A DNA stretch of 30,000 bases, from contig RPFO01000027.1 in assembly GCA_009746045.1 (NCBI GenBank), positions 3,872,500 through 3,902,499 of the forward strand, written 5' to 3'. Every line of letters starts with the position of its first letter. The stretch's first letter is position 1. Origin of the DNA: Mesostigma viride (Eukaryota; Streptophyta; Mesostigmatophyceae; Mesostigmatales; Mesostigmataceae). Below are positions 13,201 to 25,200 of this stretch, in pieces. Below the pieces are notes generated by a model. That model saw nothing but the letters and a program-made list of their open reading frames with translations, did not search any database and was not told the DNA's origin. The position numbers were made by a program, and so were the translations under genes.

Positions 13201-16200
13201 ATGCCCCCAGTTCAATGACCAAGGATGTGAGTGTGACCGTCGGTTAGAATCATTTGAATGAGCACTATTCCAGGTACTCATAGCATGCACCTTGTACGTG
13301 ATGTATTGATACAGTGGGGGTATATCTTTACATAGAAATAGTAAATGAACTATTGAGCTGAGATTGTATGGGGATCAATTAACCGAGTTGGTGTGGGACT
13401 ATATGAATGAGTGTGTGTGGGAATACCTGAGTGTGTATGTGAGCTATTGAGCTGAGTTTGTATGGGAAACAGTTGTGGACATATATAGATTGGTTGTCCC
13501 ATTTCATGTATGTAAAGATGCTGAGGTGCATGCCAATGCCTGCGTGCGTGTATGTGCTGGCCACGCATGCCAGTAATAATGATATTTAACAGCAGCCATA
13601 ATGTTGTTTCTTGTTTTTGTCATGTTTTTTTTTTCCTTTTTTTTTTCCTATGTAGATTGGAGCCGGAAAGTCTTCTTTCTTGGGCGCACTGCTGGGGGAG
13701 ATGCAACTCCAGCGTGGTGGCATGGCAGTGCGGGGCCGGCTGTCCTTCATTTCCCAGCAGGTAGGTGGCCTGAAGTTCACAGTTGAATCACTCACTCTGG
13801 ATACTAGAAACGGCGGGCCGGGGTTATTTAGGTTTTATTGGAAAAGATTGTTGTAACCTAATCACCATTCCTGACGCATTGGGGAGTCCAGGCACGGCAG
13901 GCTGCCGTTTCCCATGCAAACTGCCATCATTGCCACACACACCAGATCTTGATCCATGTGAGTGGTTTAGCTGCTTTTAATCATTGGGAAGTCCAGGCAC
14001 GGCAGGCTGCCGTTTCCGATGCAAACTGCCATCATTGCCACACACACCAGATCTTGATCCATGTGAGTGGTTCAGCTGCTTTTAATCACCTTTTGTTCCT
14101 GCCACACACGCCAGATTTGTCAGAAGGGATGCGACGTGATCCAGATAGCACGCCTTGGACTTGCTTTTTTCGAGGGCTACAGCTAATCTTAGGCATTTTT
14201 TTAAAGAATGACATTTTCCCATGGTGACCTCTTGTGCGTTCTAGTACGTGACCTGTCAACCGCCCTTCGCCATGTTTGCTACATCCCGCGCGCCACGTTT
14301 TTCTAGCTCATGCGACCGCGCAAATGCCTGCCCATGTGTATGGGAGCCATTAGTGTGTAAAGCATGACATGTTTACGTGGTCGTCTCATTTTCGCTCATT
14401 GTATGCATGTGTTATCTTCCCCCTTGCCGCTTTTGTGGCATCCTGCGACCGCGCGAACGCAACTTGGGTGCTCATCAGCCCTTCATCATGGCAGGTACGT
14501 AAGAAAGTAGGCATCAGACTGTTGCTGTTGCCGCAGTTGCATCATCAATGCTGAGTCCAAGAGTCAGGCCATTTTATCGAGTAAGAATTTGCACATGCGT
14601 ACCTTGTGGCAGGATTGCGCTCATTCACGAGCGTACACGTCAGAAAAAAACTTTGCCTTTGAGAAAATGCTGTGTCTGATTCCTGCTTTGGTTTTGGTGA
14701 AGATATGATCTGGCAAATGACCACCTTGGTCTTAGACCTACACAGACACATTCATTCGTTGCATGTGGGTCACCTATCACTGTCAAAAACTGCCGTTTCA
14801 CCTATCACTGCTCGGGAACTGCTGAAATCATTCAAACGGTTTCCGTGCCTTGACATTGCTATTTATAGATGTAACATATGCTCCTGGGATCCCTCGGGTC
14901 TGTTTAGCGGTGATGTATGTGTAGCAATAATCGAAATGGGATTGCATGGGCACTTTCCCACGAGTACGATCTTTCAAATGGGCATGTTACTGACTGCAGA
15001 TTGGGCATAAATTGGCACAAGACTGCGTTGCTGTCTCTTTCGGTCCAGGTCCCATCAGCATTTTATGCTGCCAGAGTTTGGTGGCCCCCCTTGTGCCAGT
15101 TACCTGCACATCATCTCTTATTTGTTGGTTTCCTGGGCTTTGCGATGTATGCTGTCCAAGGCGCACGGCTCATAATAGCATTCCTTTGCCCCGGGCGGGG
15201 GATCCGGTTCGGTATCTGTAAATGGCGCTGCATGGCTGCCACTTGTCTTATTTAACCAATTATTATTTAGTATATATATTTATCATTATTATATAAAATT
15301 ATGTCGTTGCCGCCACTTCACATATTTACTTTGGCGGCCGCCACCATGTTTTTTCTCGCGACAGGCACCGTGCGGGACAACATCCTCTTTGGCACGGAGT
15401 ACAACAAGCGCCGGTATGCCTCGGTAAGTCTAATATTGGTCTCCCTGAAGGGTGTGAAGAAAGATCCATATTCCACTCTATGGTATGAGTGAAACGGAGT
15501 GTACTTACATACATCATGCCTTGTTCGTCCCTGCTCCATGTCCCTGCTGACCAAGTCTTTTTTTTTTTCCTTGAGGCTCTGTGCTGGCCAGCATCGCAGC
15601 TGTTAGGAAACTGGGCTGGTTTCACGCAGTTGCACCCGGCCATGCAGGTGATCCATTGGGAAGATGCAGCGGTGACGGGCAGCACCGCACGTATAAAAAA
15701 AGGAAGGAAAACTGCCAAAAGTAGCAAAAACATGAAATACCGCGTGTTTCTCCTGACCTGAGTGACCACACACTGGTCACATCACTAATGCAGTAACCAT
15801 GTATGCCATAGTGCGCTATGGCATGAAACGATGCCATGTATTTCAGGTATAATTAGACAACCAGTGCAGGCCGGAAATCGGGAGAATCTGTGTGCGTTCA
15901 TTTCATCGCGACAGTACTGTGGTCTGTTGCACGTATATCTCAGGTGGTGGCGGCAGCCGCGCTGGTGCCGGACTTGAAGGCCTTGCCCGACGGTGACATG
16001 ACGGAGCTGAGCGAACGAGGAACCAATATGAGGTACGTATGCTAGCTGCTAATTGCTATACTGTGTACAGCCACTACAACCCATACTATACTTATGTATG
16101 CTGTGTACTACTATAGACAGCTGTTTTCTTGATCTATCCAATGGGTGTGCGCTCTAATGTGCTTAAACTTGAAATAGTTTGCGGAAGGGAGGGCACCAAC

Positions 16201-19200
16201 ATGATGTATGCTGACCAGCTGCTTTTTTTAACAATAAGTTTGGAGCCAGAGGGTGGAGTCTTGAGAGCGCTTGCCAAGTTTGTGCCCTGCTGGTAAAAGC
16301 ATTCCTTGCGAAGTCAGCTGCTGAAATCACTGCTAAGATCGCAAGTCTCTGTCTGTTTGTTTTGTTGATGCTGGTCTATCCTCACACGCATTTGGCTGCC
16401 CGCCGCAACCTGGTGGTTGACGTGCGCCGTGCAGCGGAGGTATGCTGGCGCGTGTCGCGCTCGCACGTGCAGCCTACGCCCAGTCGGACATCGTGCTGCT
16501 GGACGACCCGCTGTCTGCGGTATGACTATGTCCAGGAGTACGCGTGCTCTATACTAGATCGCATCTAGTGTTGCCATCAGCGAGGGCGATGGTCTAGATA
16601 ACTGGGCAGCATGACCAGGATGGGCTGCTGGATGACCCGCTGTCTGTGTGTTATGCTGTCACGTCTGACAGGCTGGGGGGTACAGTCGAGGGGGGTCAAT
16701 GCTGCGTCTCTGTGAGGTATCTTTCTATTCACACGGTACAGCGAACATTCTGCTGTCACAGGATACCCACATGTGTTGCAAAACATGGGGAAGAATTGTA
16801 CGGCAAGACGCGTCGCTGACAGTCCGACCCAGCCGAGGTAGAAAGGGTGGGAGCTGGGTGAAATGATGAGCACGACATAACTCCTTCACTATATCGTTAC
16901 GTGTGTAGGCTTGTGGCATGGAATCCGTGTGTGGAGTTTAACTCCCTGCCATGCCTGATGTGCCCGATGGAAGCAGCAGAAGCTGATACAATCGGTGAGT
17001 GATGCTTGATGATGAGGTAGTTTTGCTTGTCGCCACGCAAGGTAGACACTGTCAAGGCAACCAGTGCCTACATTTTAATGTCGCGCTATCCATCATTCCC
17101 ACCTCGCAGACACTTCATCCGATGATGCATGCATTGAGACATTCCATTCACCTCATCATGCAGATAATAATAAATCAATTCTCCTGGTGGATAATATCAA
17201 ATTATATGGATAGTAAGAAAGTAGATCAATCCATATGGATAATAATGTAGTGGTATACTGTATCGATCCAAATGGGTAATAGTATATCGATCCAGATTGA
17301 TATTCATTTGCAATAGACACGGAACGTGGTTACACATGCCACGTTGCTATTGCCATGCAGGTGGACCCCGAGGTGGCGCGGCACCTCTTCACGCGCTGCA
17401 TCAAGGGCATCCTGTCGGACCGCACGGTGGTGCTGGTGACGCATCAGGTCCAGTTCCTTCCCGAGTGAGTCGTAGTAGAGTCCCGTATACAGTTAGGCCA
17501 AGGGCATATGCCGCTACGCATGTGTAACCAGCTCCAGTTCCTGCCTGAGTGAGTCGGTAGTACAGTGGGCTGCGCCTAACCCGTAGGGATCTGTTAGCTC
17601 TCGGCAGGTGGTACCTTGTACGGTCGCAAGGCAGGTGCTGGCATATGTCACCAGTTCCCGCCCCTGCCCGAGTGATTCGTGGGCCCCACCTAGATATTGG
17701 ACAGGCATCACATGGCATGTGGTGGTGTCTATGTTAGCAAGCATTGATGCTGGTTTACATCACGAGTGGGCTGCTTGTGACACTTCTAGATACCCTTATT
17801 AGCGATCTAGTGACCTAGTGACCTTAGTATAGCGATTCATGCATTACCTAGTGACGGGATGGCCTGCGCCGCACAAGGCACAGCTCTTGCACCCCCCCGA
17901 TGTATCGACATTGCCTGCGTGTGCTTGCATCTGCGCGAGTCTGCGGTGGCGCTCGACGTGAGGCATGGATAGCGAGACAACAAAGGGCTACCGTAAAAAG
18001 GGGCAGACGGGGTGTTTGTGGAGGATTCAGGCCTGCAGGGGCACGGGACAGATGTGAATCATACCTTTGCATGTTTGTGTGCGTGTTTTTTTCATTTGGG
18101 GATGTCTCCTCGGTCGTATCCTTGTCGAGACATAATTTGCAATATCGAGGCATAGTGGGCAGCGTCAGCAACGGTGTGCAATTCTTGTGTCCATGTTCTG
18201 TTAAGCTATCAATGGGTACATGTTCTATTCAAGTTATCCTAAGGGCATCATCCTACTAAGATTACCTCCTCATACGAGCTGGCCTCCATTAAGCTGGTTG
18301 TATCTGTGAGTGCATTGACACTGCCTGGATAGGAATATCTCATAGTGATTATCTCATAGTAAATTTCTTACAGTGGAGTCAGGTTAGGCCTACTGCCTTA
18401 AGCAGCACTTCCCATGTTTCGCTGTAGTGGTATTTTAATTAAGAGTTTGTTCATTATGGAGAATTAGAGAAATACTACTATGGAGTCAGCTCATTATGAG
18501 GTGAATTATTGGCATTGGGTGTGTTTACAGTGGCGGCCATTCTGTGCAGCAAGATTTCCACTCCGCCAGCATTGATGCCCTATCTGCCGCCGGCACTCAC
18601 CTCTCAGTGGCGAGCATTTATGTACCTATCTGTCGCGGTTGGCCAGGTGCGACTTCATCGTTGTCATGAAGCAGGGCAGGATTGAGCACAAGGGCACGTT
18701 CGAGGCGCTCAAAAAGGTAGTCGACTTCTCGCAGATCCTTGACTTCGAGGCGCAGCAGGAGGCAAAGGCGGCGCGGGAGCGAGCTGCCCGCAAACTCGTG
18801 AGTGGCATGCCGCCCATCTCCCAGTCCAACGATGCAGCGACCGGACGTTTGGTGCGGCCAGTGACCCTAGCCTAGCCTTGCCTGAAGGCTCAGGCAGGGC
18901 ATGTGTAGTTATTGAGAATGATAATGTATGCAGCAGGGCATATAAATGTTCCAGTGTGCATTCTAGGAGGGTCCTGAGCAAGGTGTTATCCCAGGTCGCA
19001 TTGGTGTGTGCCCCCTCCCCCCCCCAAACCCATTTAACACAGTCACGCTCGCGGTTGCTCTCAGGCAACAGACCGCTCCATGCCAGTGTATGTGGGAGAT
19101 ACGACCCAGACTTTGGCCTCCGTGACTGATACCGCACTCGCTTCCTGGCCACTTTAATACTTGGCTCGTACCAGTCGCCCGGCTCATGGCCTGGGTAGAC

Positions 19201-22200
19201 CTTTCAGGATCTCCCATGACTCTCCTGCCCACTCAGGATGCTCTCCCCAGTCGCCCCCCCTTGCTCGCGATGAGGAGGAACAAGGGGGTTAAAGGGGACA
19301 TGGTTAAGGTTTTCCCAGTACTGGCATGGTGCGGGCAGCCTTGTGGAGGTAAGTACTCTGATTGTGGAGGTAGAGTACTCTGCTGTACTCTCTGCTTTCT
19401 AGACATCCATCGCTGTAGCGAAGGAGCAGTTGGAAAGTCCCAGGCACGTTGATAGAGGAAGGTGGAAAAAGGTTCCCCTGCACCCATAATAAGCGATGTC
19501 GTCGTAATACCAGCATCCGATACGGCCGCTACTCGACTCTCTAACGCTCGAAGCATGCCAGGTCCACCGAAGCGTTGCAAATCTCGGCATGACCCTTACT
19601 AGTACAAGGCCCTGTCCTGCACATACGAGGGGCCTGCCCTGTCCTGCACTACATAGGAGGGGGCTGCCAGTGTCCTGCACTATATAGAGCCGTGTTTTTG
19701 TTCCTTCACACCACACATCGGTTGCAAGATGTCAGTAGGATTGGATCGTACTTTTTGTTGGGAGTGCCGCGTCCATTGGAAGCGAGGCTTTTATCGCCGT
19801 ATGCAGGTTTCTGCATCAGCCGCAACGCCCCACACTGTATGTGAGCTTATGTGTGCTCGTCGTCAAGTTCTGGTATCATCTGTCTGGTCAAACTTGCTTG
19901 ATGAGAAAACTTGGCTGGAACGGCATGTTGGAGTGGACCGATGACAGTATTAGTACTGGTCTCTTCCTACTTCTGGTTGACATCACTTCTGGTTGCCACC
20001 ACGGCACCACCACTTCTGGTTGCCAGCACCACTACTGGTTGACACGCATCCTGGCAGTATACCGGCGCCTGCTATATGCAATATGCCATGGTCTCTTGGT
20101 CTCTCAGTTGGGCTGGCACGGGGCCCCATTTTTTGCTGTATGTAATGATGCCTTCGATGTCATTGGCTGCGATCGAAACATCGGGGTTTCGGGCGACTGC
20201 CTCTGTTCTCTTGTTTCTGGCAGCGCGTGCCATCTGAAGCGGATGGCGTCGACGCGGTCTACATGTCGCCCCGATCCAAAGGTAGGTTGGTGTGTGTAAT
20301 ACACACAATAATAAGACATCGTACACGTATTAATTAATGTCTCAAGAATCAGTTTCTGTCTTTCATTAATTCGGTGTGTGACAGTTTGTGTGTGTGTGTG
20401 TTCTGCCTCATGCGGCCCATCACTCATCCGTGCTGTGTGTCCCATGAGTTTGACGTACTTCTCTCGCGTGTGCATCATTAACGGGTACTTCTCTCTATTG
20501 CTGCAACCTGGGAAACTATGGAATGCCTAAATTTATGCTTTGAGTGAGGATGACATAATCGTGTCAGACTGTTTGTACATTGAAATGCATCAGTATGTTG
20601 AAGCTGGCAACTGCGCACCGGAAGCGGTGTGCACAGACAGTGACTCCCTTGGCCACCCGTGTACCAGTTTATGGCAACATATATTTTGTGTTGTGATATA
20701 CTACATTATACTATATTATACTACCCTATACTACACTTACTGCAGTATTTATTAAGATGGATATATTAGAGCACTATCTAAGGGACAGCACCAAGAACAA
20801 ATATTTGCGGATTGCGGATCCCGCTTTAGAGATAGCAACCTTTGTCTCTGGCCCAGGTTCCCGGAAAGACGCATTGCGCAAGTTGGATGGTCGTTTCTTA
20901 GAATCCGGCAGATCTATAGTCAGTTCAACGCCACGTAGGGGCTAGCGGCCCTGAGTGAGAGCGCTATTTAAGGGACAGCACCAAGAATTCGAATACGTTA
21001 CGATGCATGGCCACCATCAATGCATGGGGGATTCGCTGCCCCACGGACGGCGCCGATGCCCTAATCCAACTTCCTTGTAATGCACCGCGGGGGCTGGGGC
21101 TATTGAGCCTTGCTTATGGTCGAGCGATCTATGCGAGTTTTGTTGACTATTACCTAGATGGGTGACTTTGCATCTCTTACTAGGCATCGAGATTGACACC
21201 TTGAACAGGTGTGAAGGTAATTTCAGTAGGAGTATGAGCTTGGCTCCACGCCCTTGAGTTTACACATTCCGAGACGCCCATGTAGGGCATTCTGAGCAAC
21301 ATGTGCTGTGTAGACTGGGGGTAATTTCCAAGGGAATGGGTCTCTGATGAAGGCAGCCATTAGCTTCCGTGGCCAGATGCCGCACATAGGTCCTCACGAC
21401 CATAAACTACTGACATGAGGAACTAGTCATAGTCCCCCATACCACTCCCCATTGAAGTTGCACCATATCACTATATGTAGCATATACCACTATACATACT
21501 AAATACCATTAGCGATAGCTCTTCGTACCCAGAGAGTTTCATCTCAATCTATAGGGTTAGTCAGGCTGCTGACGTCTTCTTCCTCCTTTTTTTACCCTGT
21601 GATGACACCCGTTTGTGTGGCCACCGGACGCTTGCATGCACCTCATGGTCGTCCAGTCAAGATGGCCGTGCGTCGCCTCTCAATGTCCCGCATCTTGCAA
21701 GTTGCCGCCAAGGAGACTGAGGGTGAGTAGATGACAAGTGTGGTCTGATGATAAGTGGTAGATGACAATAAGTGGTGTTGAGGGTGATTAGGGAGACAAC
21801 TTTTCTGGACGCGCAATGCTTTATTGTCATGTAGGGACTAGAGCAGTTGTCTGCTGGGAGGAAAGGCGCAAAAACCGCGGAAGCCGGATGGCTATCCGTG
21901 GTACGACCTGCATGGAAGAATGGCAGTGGATAAAAATATATTCTACAAACTAATAACATAGTAGTACATTTTAAAATAATAATACATACACGAGAGGGCA
22001 GTTGAAGGCAAGAGCATTAAAACAAGAACTAAAGCAAGGCAGTAGAAGTAAATGTGGATAAGAAGAAAAGAAGGAGAGAAGGGTTAAGATAGAACTATCT
22101 ATAGTGAAAAACATCGTTTACCACTATATAAATGTACTGTACTTAGGTATGAGGACATGTGGTGTTTAGTAAGTACTGTTGAGGCTGGGCGCTGCTCTAC

Positions 22201-25200
22201 AGGTGTATCGGCCACGCCCTGCTCCTCAGAAAACTGTCCTTGGGGCGGTTTCTGTCGTACCAACAAATTCCTTTGCGCATGGTGTTGAGCTGCGGGGTCG
22301 TGACAAAGCATGTCGTGTTGGTTCCTTAGAATGGTGTTATCGGTTTTGCATGGCGCGTCCGGTTTGGCCAGTGATGGGGGCTGGTGCATTCCTGAGGCAA
22401 CGACACTAGAAATCATTGAGGCCAGGAAGGCGCTCACAGTCCCAAAGGACGGCAAGTATGCAGGGAGAGTGTTGTGAAAACCTCCGTTGGGCTATGGATG
22501 GGCCCCCAACTCAGCGCATACTGCAGGTTTGTCTGACGAAAGGCACGCGATTGCTGCACAGAATGGGTGCATTTTCATGTCGGTGACGGCTCAGAACCAT
22601 GGCAGAGTAGGTTGTGGCAGGGTTGGTAACATGCTCATGGTTGGAGCGGGGGGCGATACCTCATTGGCAAAGAACTGCTGAAAACCCCCTTAATGGCATG
22701 GTATCGTGGTAGGTACCCATTTTTCTTTTGTTGAATACTACTACTTGTAATAGTCACACCGACAGTAGTCAACTTGGTGAGCGGTCGTTTGGATGCATAC
22801 AGTGCGCCGATACATGGCCCAACGGTTGCGTTTGCGATTGCGCCAAGTTTTGCACATGATGTCTCCCACGCAATCGCACCTAAATATGGAAATCGCACAT
22901 GTGTGGCAAAAGGGGAAGTATAAATTCATGCATCTGGGCAGTACATTCGGGGGAAAAAATTCCTCCTTGTGCGTGACTCAGGGGTGTCTGAAACATGCTA
23001 TTTAGGGTCGCGCAAGCAGTCGAAGCGAACCTCTGACGCATTAAAAGGGAATAGCCCAGCTATTCACCTGACGTAAACTTGATACGCGGGAGGAGGATCG
23101 TTGGCTCGCCCCCTCAGCCGGATCTGTCCGCAACAATGTACTAGCTTCTAGCGTTGGAATATTTCATCGTCGCTTCTGTCATCGTCGTCATTTTAGCGCT
23201 CCATTCTTCTATCCTATTTTCTATAGAATCTTCCACCTTGTTTCTTTTTAACATCGCTATTAGTGGTGTGATCTTTTGTCGTCGGTCCGCTCCACTGCTT
23301 GCAGGCATAATGGAGAACGAGGAGCCAAAGGCCGAGACCCACGCGCCTGGGATGAAGCTGCGCGTGATGCGGGCGTACGCGAGCTACATGGGGTGGCTTG
23401 CCCTCGTCCCCATCACCGTGCTCATGCTCACGGGGCAAGCGGGAGTCGTGCTCTCATACTGGTGAGCCGGGGGATGTTTTTACTGGCATTCTCACTGGCT
23501 GTGGGGCTGGCTTGTTTTGGAAGGCGTTACGTTGCACGTGGGCTTGTCTGTCTGCACACACGAGTCTCATGAATAGTTGGCTGGTCGGTCGTGCACACAT
23601 GAGTCGAATGGAACGGCGGCTAGTTTGTTCTGCAGCCAAGCGCGAGAGGGCTGGTTGACTTCATATGAACGCATAAAGGCTTATCTGCTGTGTGCCGTAG
23701 GACATCTAGTCACTTGCGCATCTATTACAACTTGATATGGATGCATAATGCGTGTCGGCCGTGTACCATGTGCCGGCATCTAGGCAGTTGAGTTCCTATT
23801 TCAAATTTATTGGTCTAGGCTCTCATCCGCTGTATTTTGAAGGGCATGGACCTGCCCACCCATTCGTCAGTAGTGGATGCTCCATCAGCATGTTCAAATG
23901 TATGTTCCTTCTCCCCTTACTGACCCTGCGTGCGTTCGGGTCCCTGCCGGAAACTTTGCCTCTGCATCTGGCTGTTGCCTCTGCCTGCAATTTTGTGAGC
24001 TGGTGCGCTCTTATCCTCCTGTAATACTAGCGCAGGGATGAAAGCATGCATGCAGCGCTCGAGGGTGGGGGCAAATTTACCACAAAACTAGTGTTTATCG
24101 AAAAATGTCGTACGTCTGGTTTTCTTCTATCACCAATCTCCTGCCTTATCCCCTTTGGAGAGTTTTTACGTGGAAGGGAAGGTAATGCATGACCCTCTAG
24201 CGATTATTAATCGTGCCATGTAGCAGGAGAAATAACAGGATTACTAATTCTCCATCAGTTTACCCGTAGTAAGACTTGTACGCAGACGTGACAAACCATA
24301 CATGACAACGCCGGCATCTTGTGGACGTGCCACATCATCTTGTGGACGTCCCTGTGTCGCAGGTTCCTCAACCATTGGTCACACAGCACAGCGTCCCGTC
24401 AGCGGGACTTGCTGTGGGTGTACGGGGTAAGTTGCCAGCTGAATCGCCGCTTCACCAAGCATTCACACAGTCCCCACTGCACCATGCATGAACAGCACAC
24501 AATCCTGGGGTCTCTCACAAGGTAAGTAATATCTATACATGGAACGTGCGCGTTTATGGCATCTCACGTCGCCAAGCCTTGGTGAGGATCAGCTTTGCAG
24601 GGGGGAACTATGGACAGAGGGACACGTACTGCGCTTGCATATTCTAATCAATTTCAGGATAGATGAATGCTGGGCCGCTTAAAGAATAGGGGAGATAAGC
24701 TTGCGCAGTTAGGACCAAGTGTGAGATTTGAATGTGCAGTACTGCGTGAAGTCCCACCCCAACTAGTGGGAGGGTGGGCGGGATGTAAATATAACAGACC
24801 ACCGTTAGATAATGGAACATAGCTTCATGCATCGTCGAATGCAGCGGATCTTCATAAACGACAACGTAGTACTCTCACCCACAGGTCTATGCCAGGCTTA
24901 TGCTGTACAAAACATTGATTCGTCCTCAGGCTATATTTACCATTCCACCTGTCCTACGATCGATTTGTCCTAGTCCCAAACTGCCCCTCATCCCCTCCTG
25001 CCCCCCCTCCCACCTCACTCCTCCCCTCCTCCCCCCCCTCCCACCTCATTCCTCCCCTCCCCCCCCCCTCACACCTCGTTCCTCCCTCCTCCCCCCCCTC
25101 ACACGTCCTTCCTCCCCGTTAAACAATGGGTTTGGCCCCATCATGCTTCCCCCCATCATGCCCCCCCCCCATCATGCTTGACCCCCATTATGCTTCCCCC

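Noticed and set aside
16622-16655. A second alternative exon encoding a Walker B copy
   Set aside because: It has only the tail of exon 14, no acceptor at the matching place and a decayed donor (GTGTGTTAT), so it is a duplicated fragment.
20768-20987. A small inserted element bounded by 30-bp direct repeats
   Set aside because: The repeats are imperfect, and the 160 bp between them have no terminal structure or coding content, so a simple duplication is as likely.
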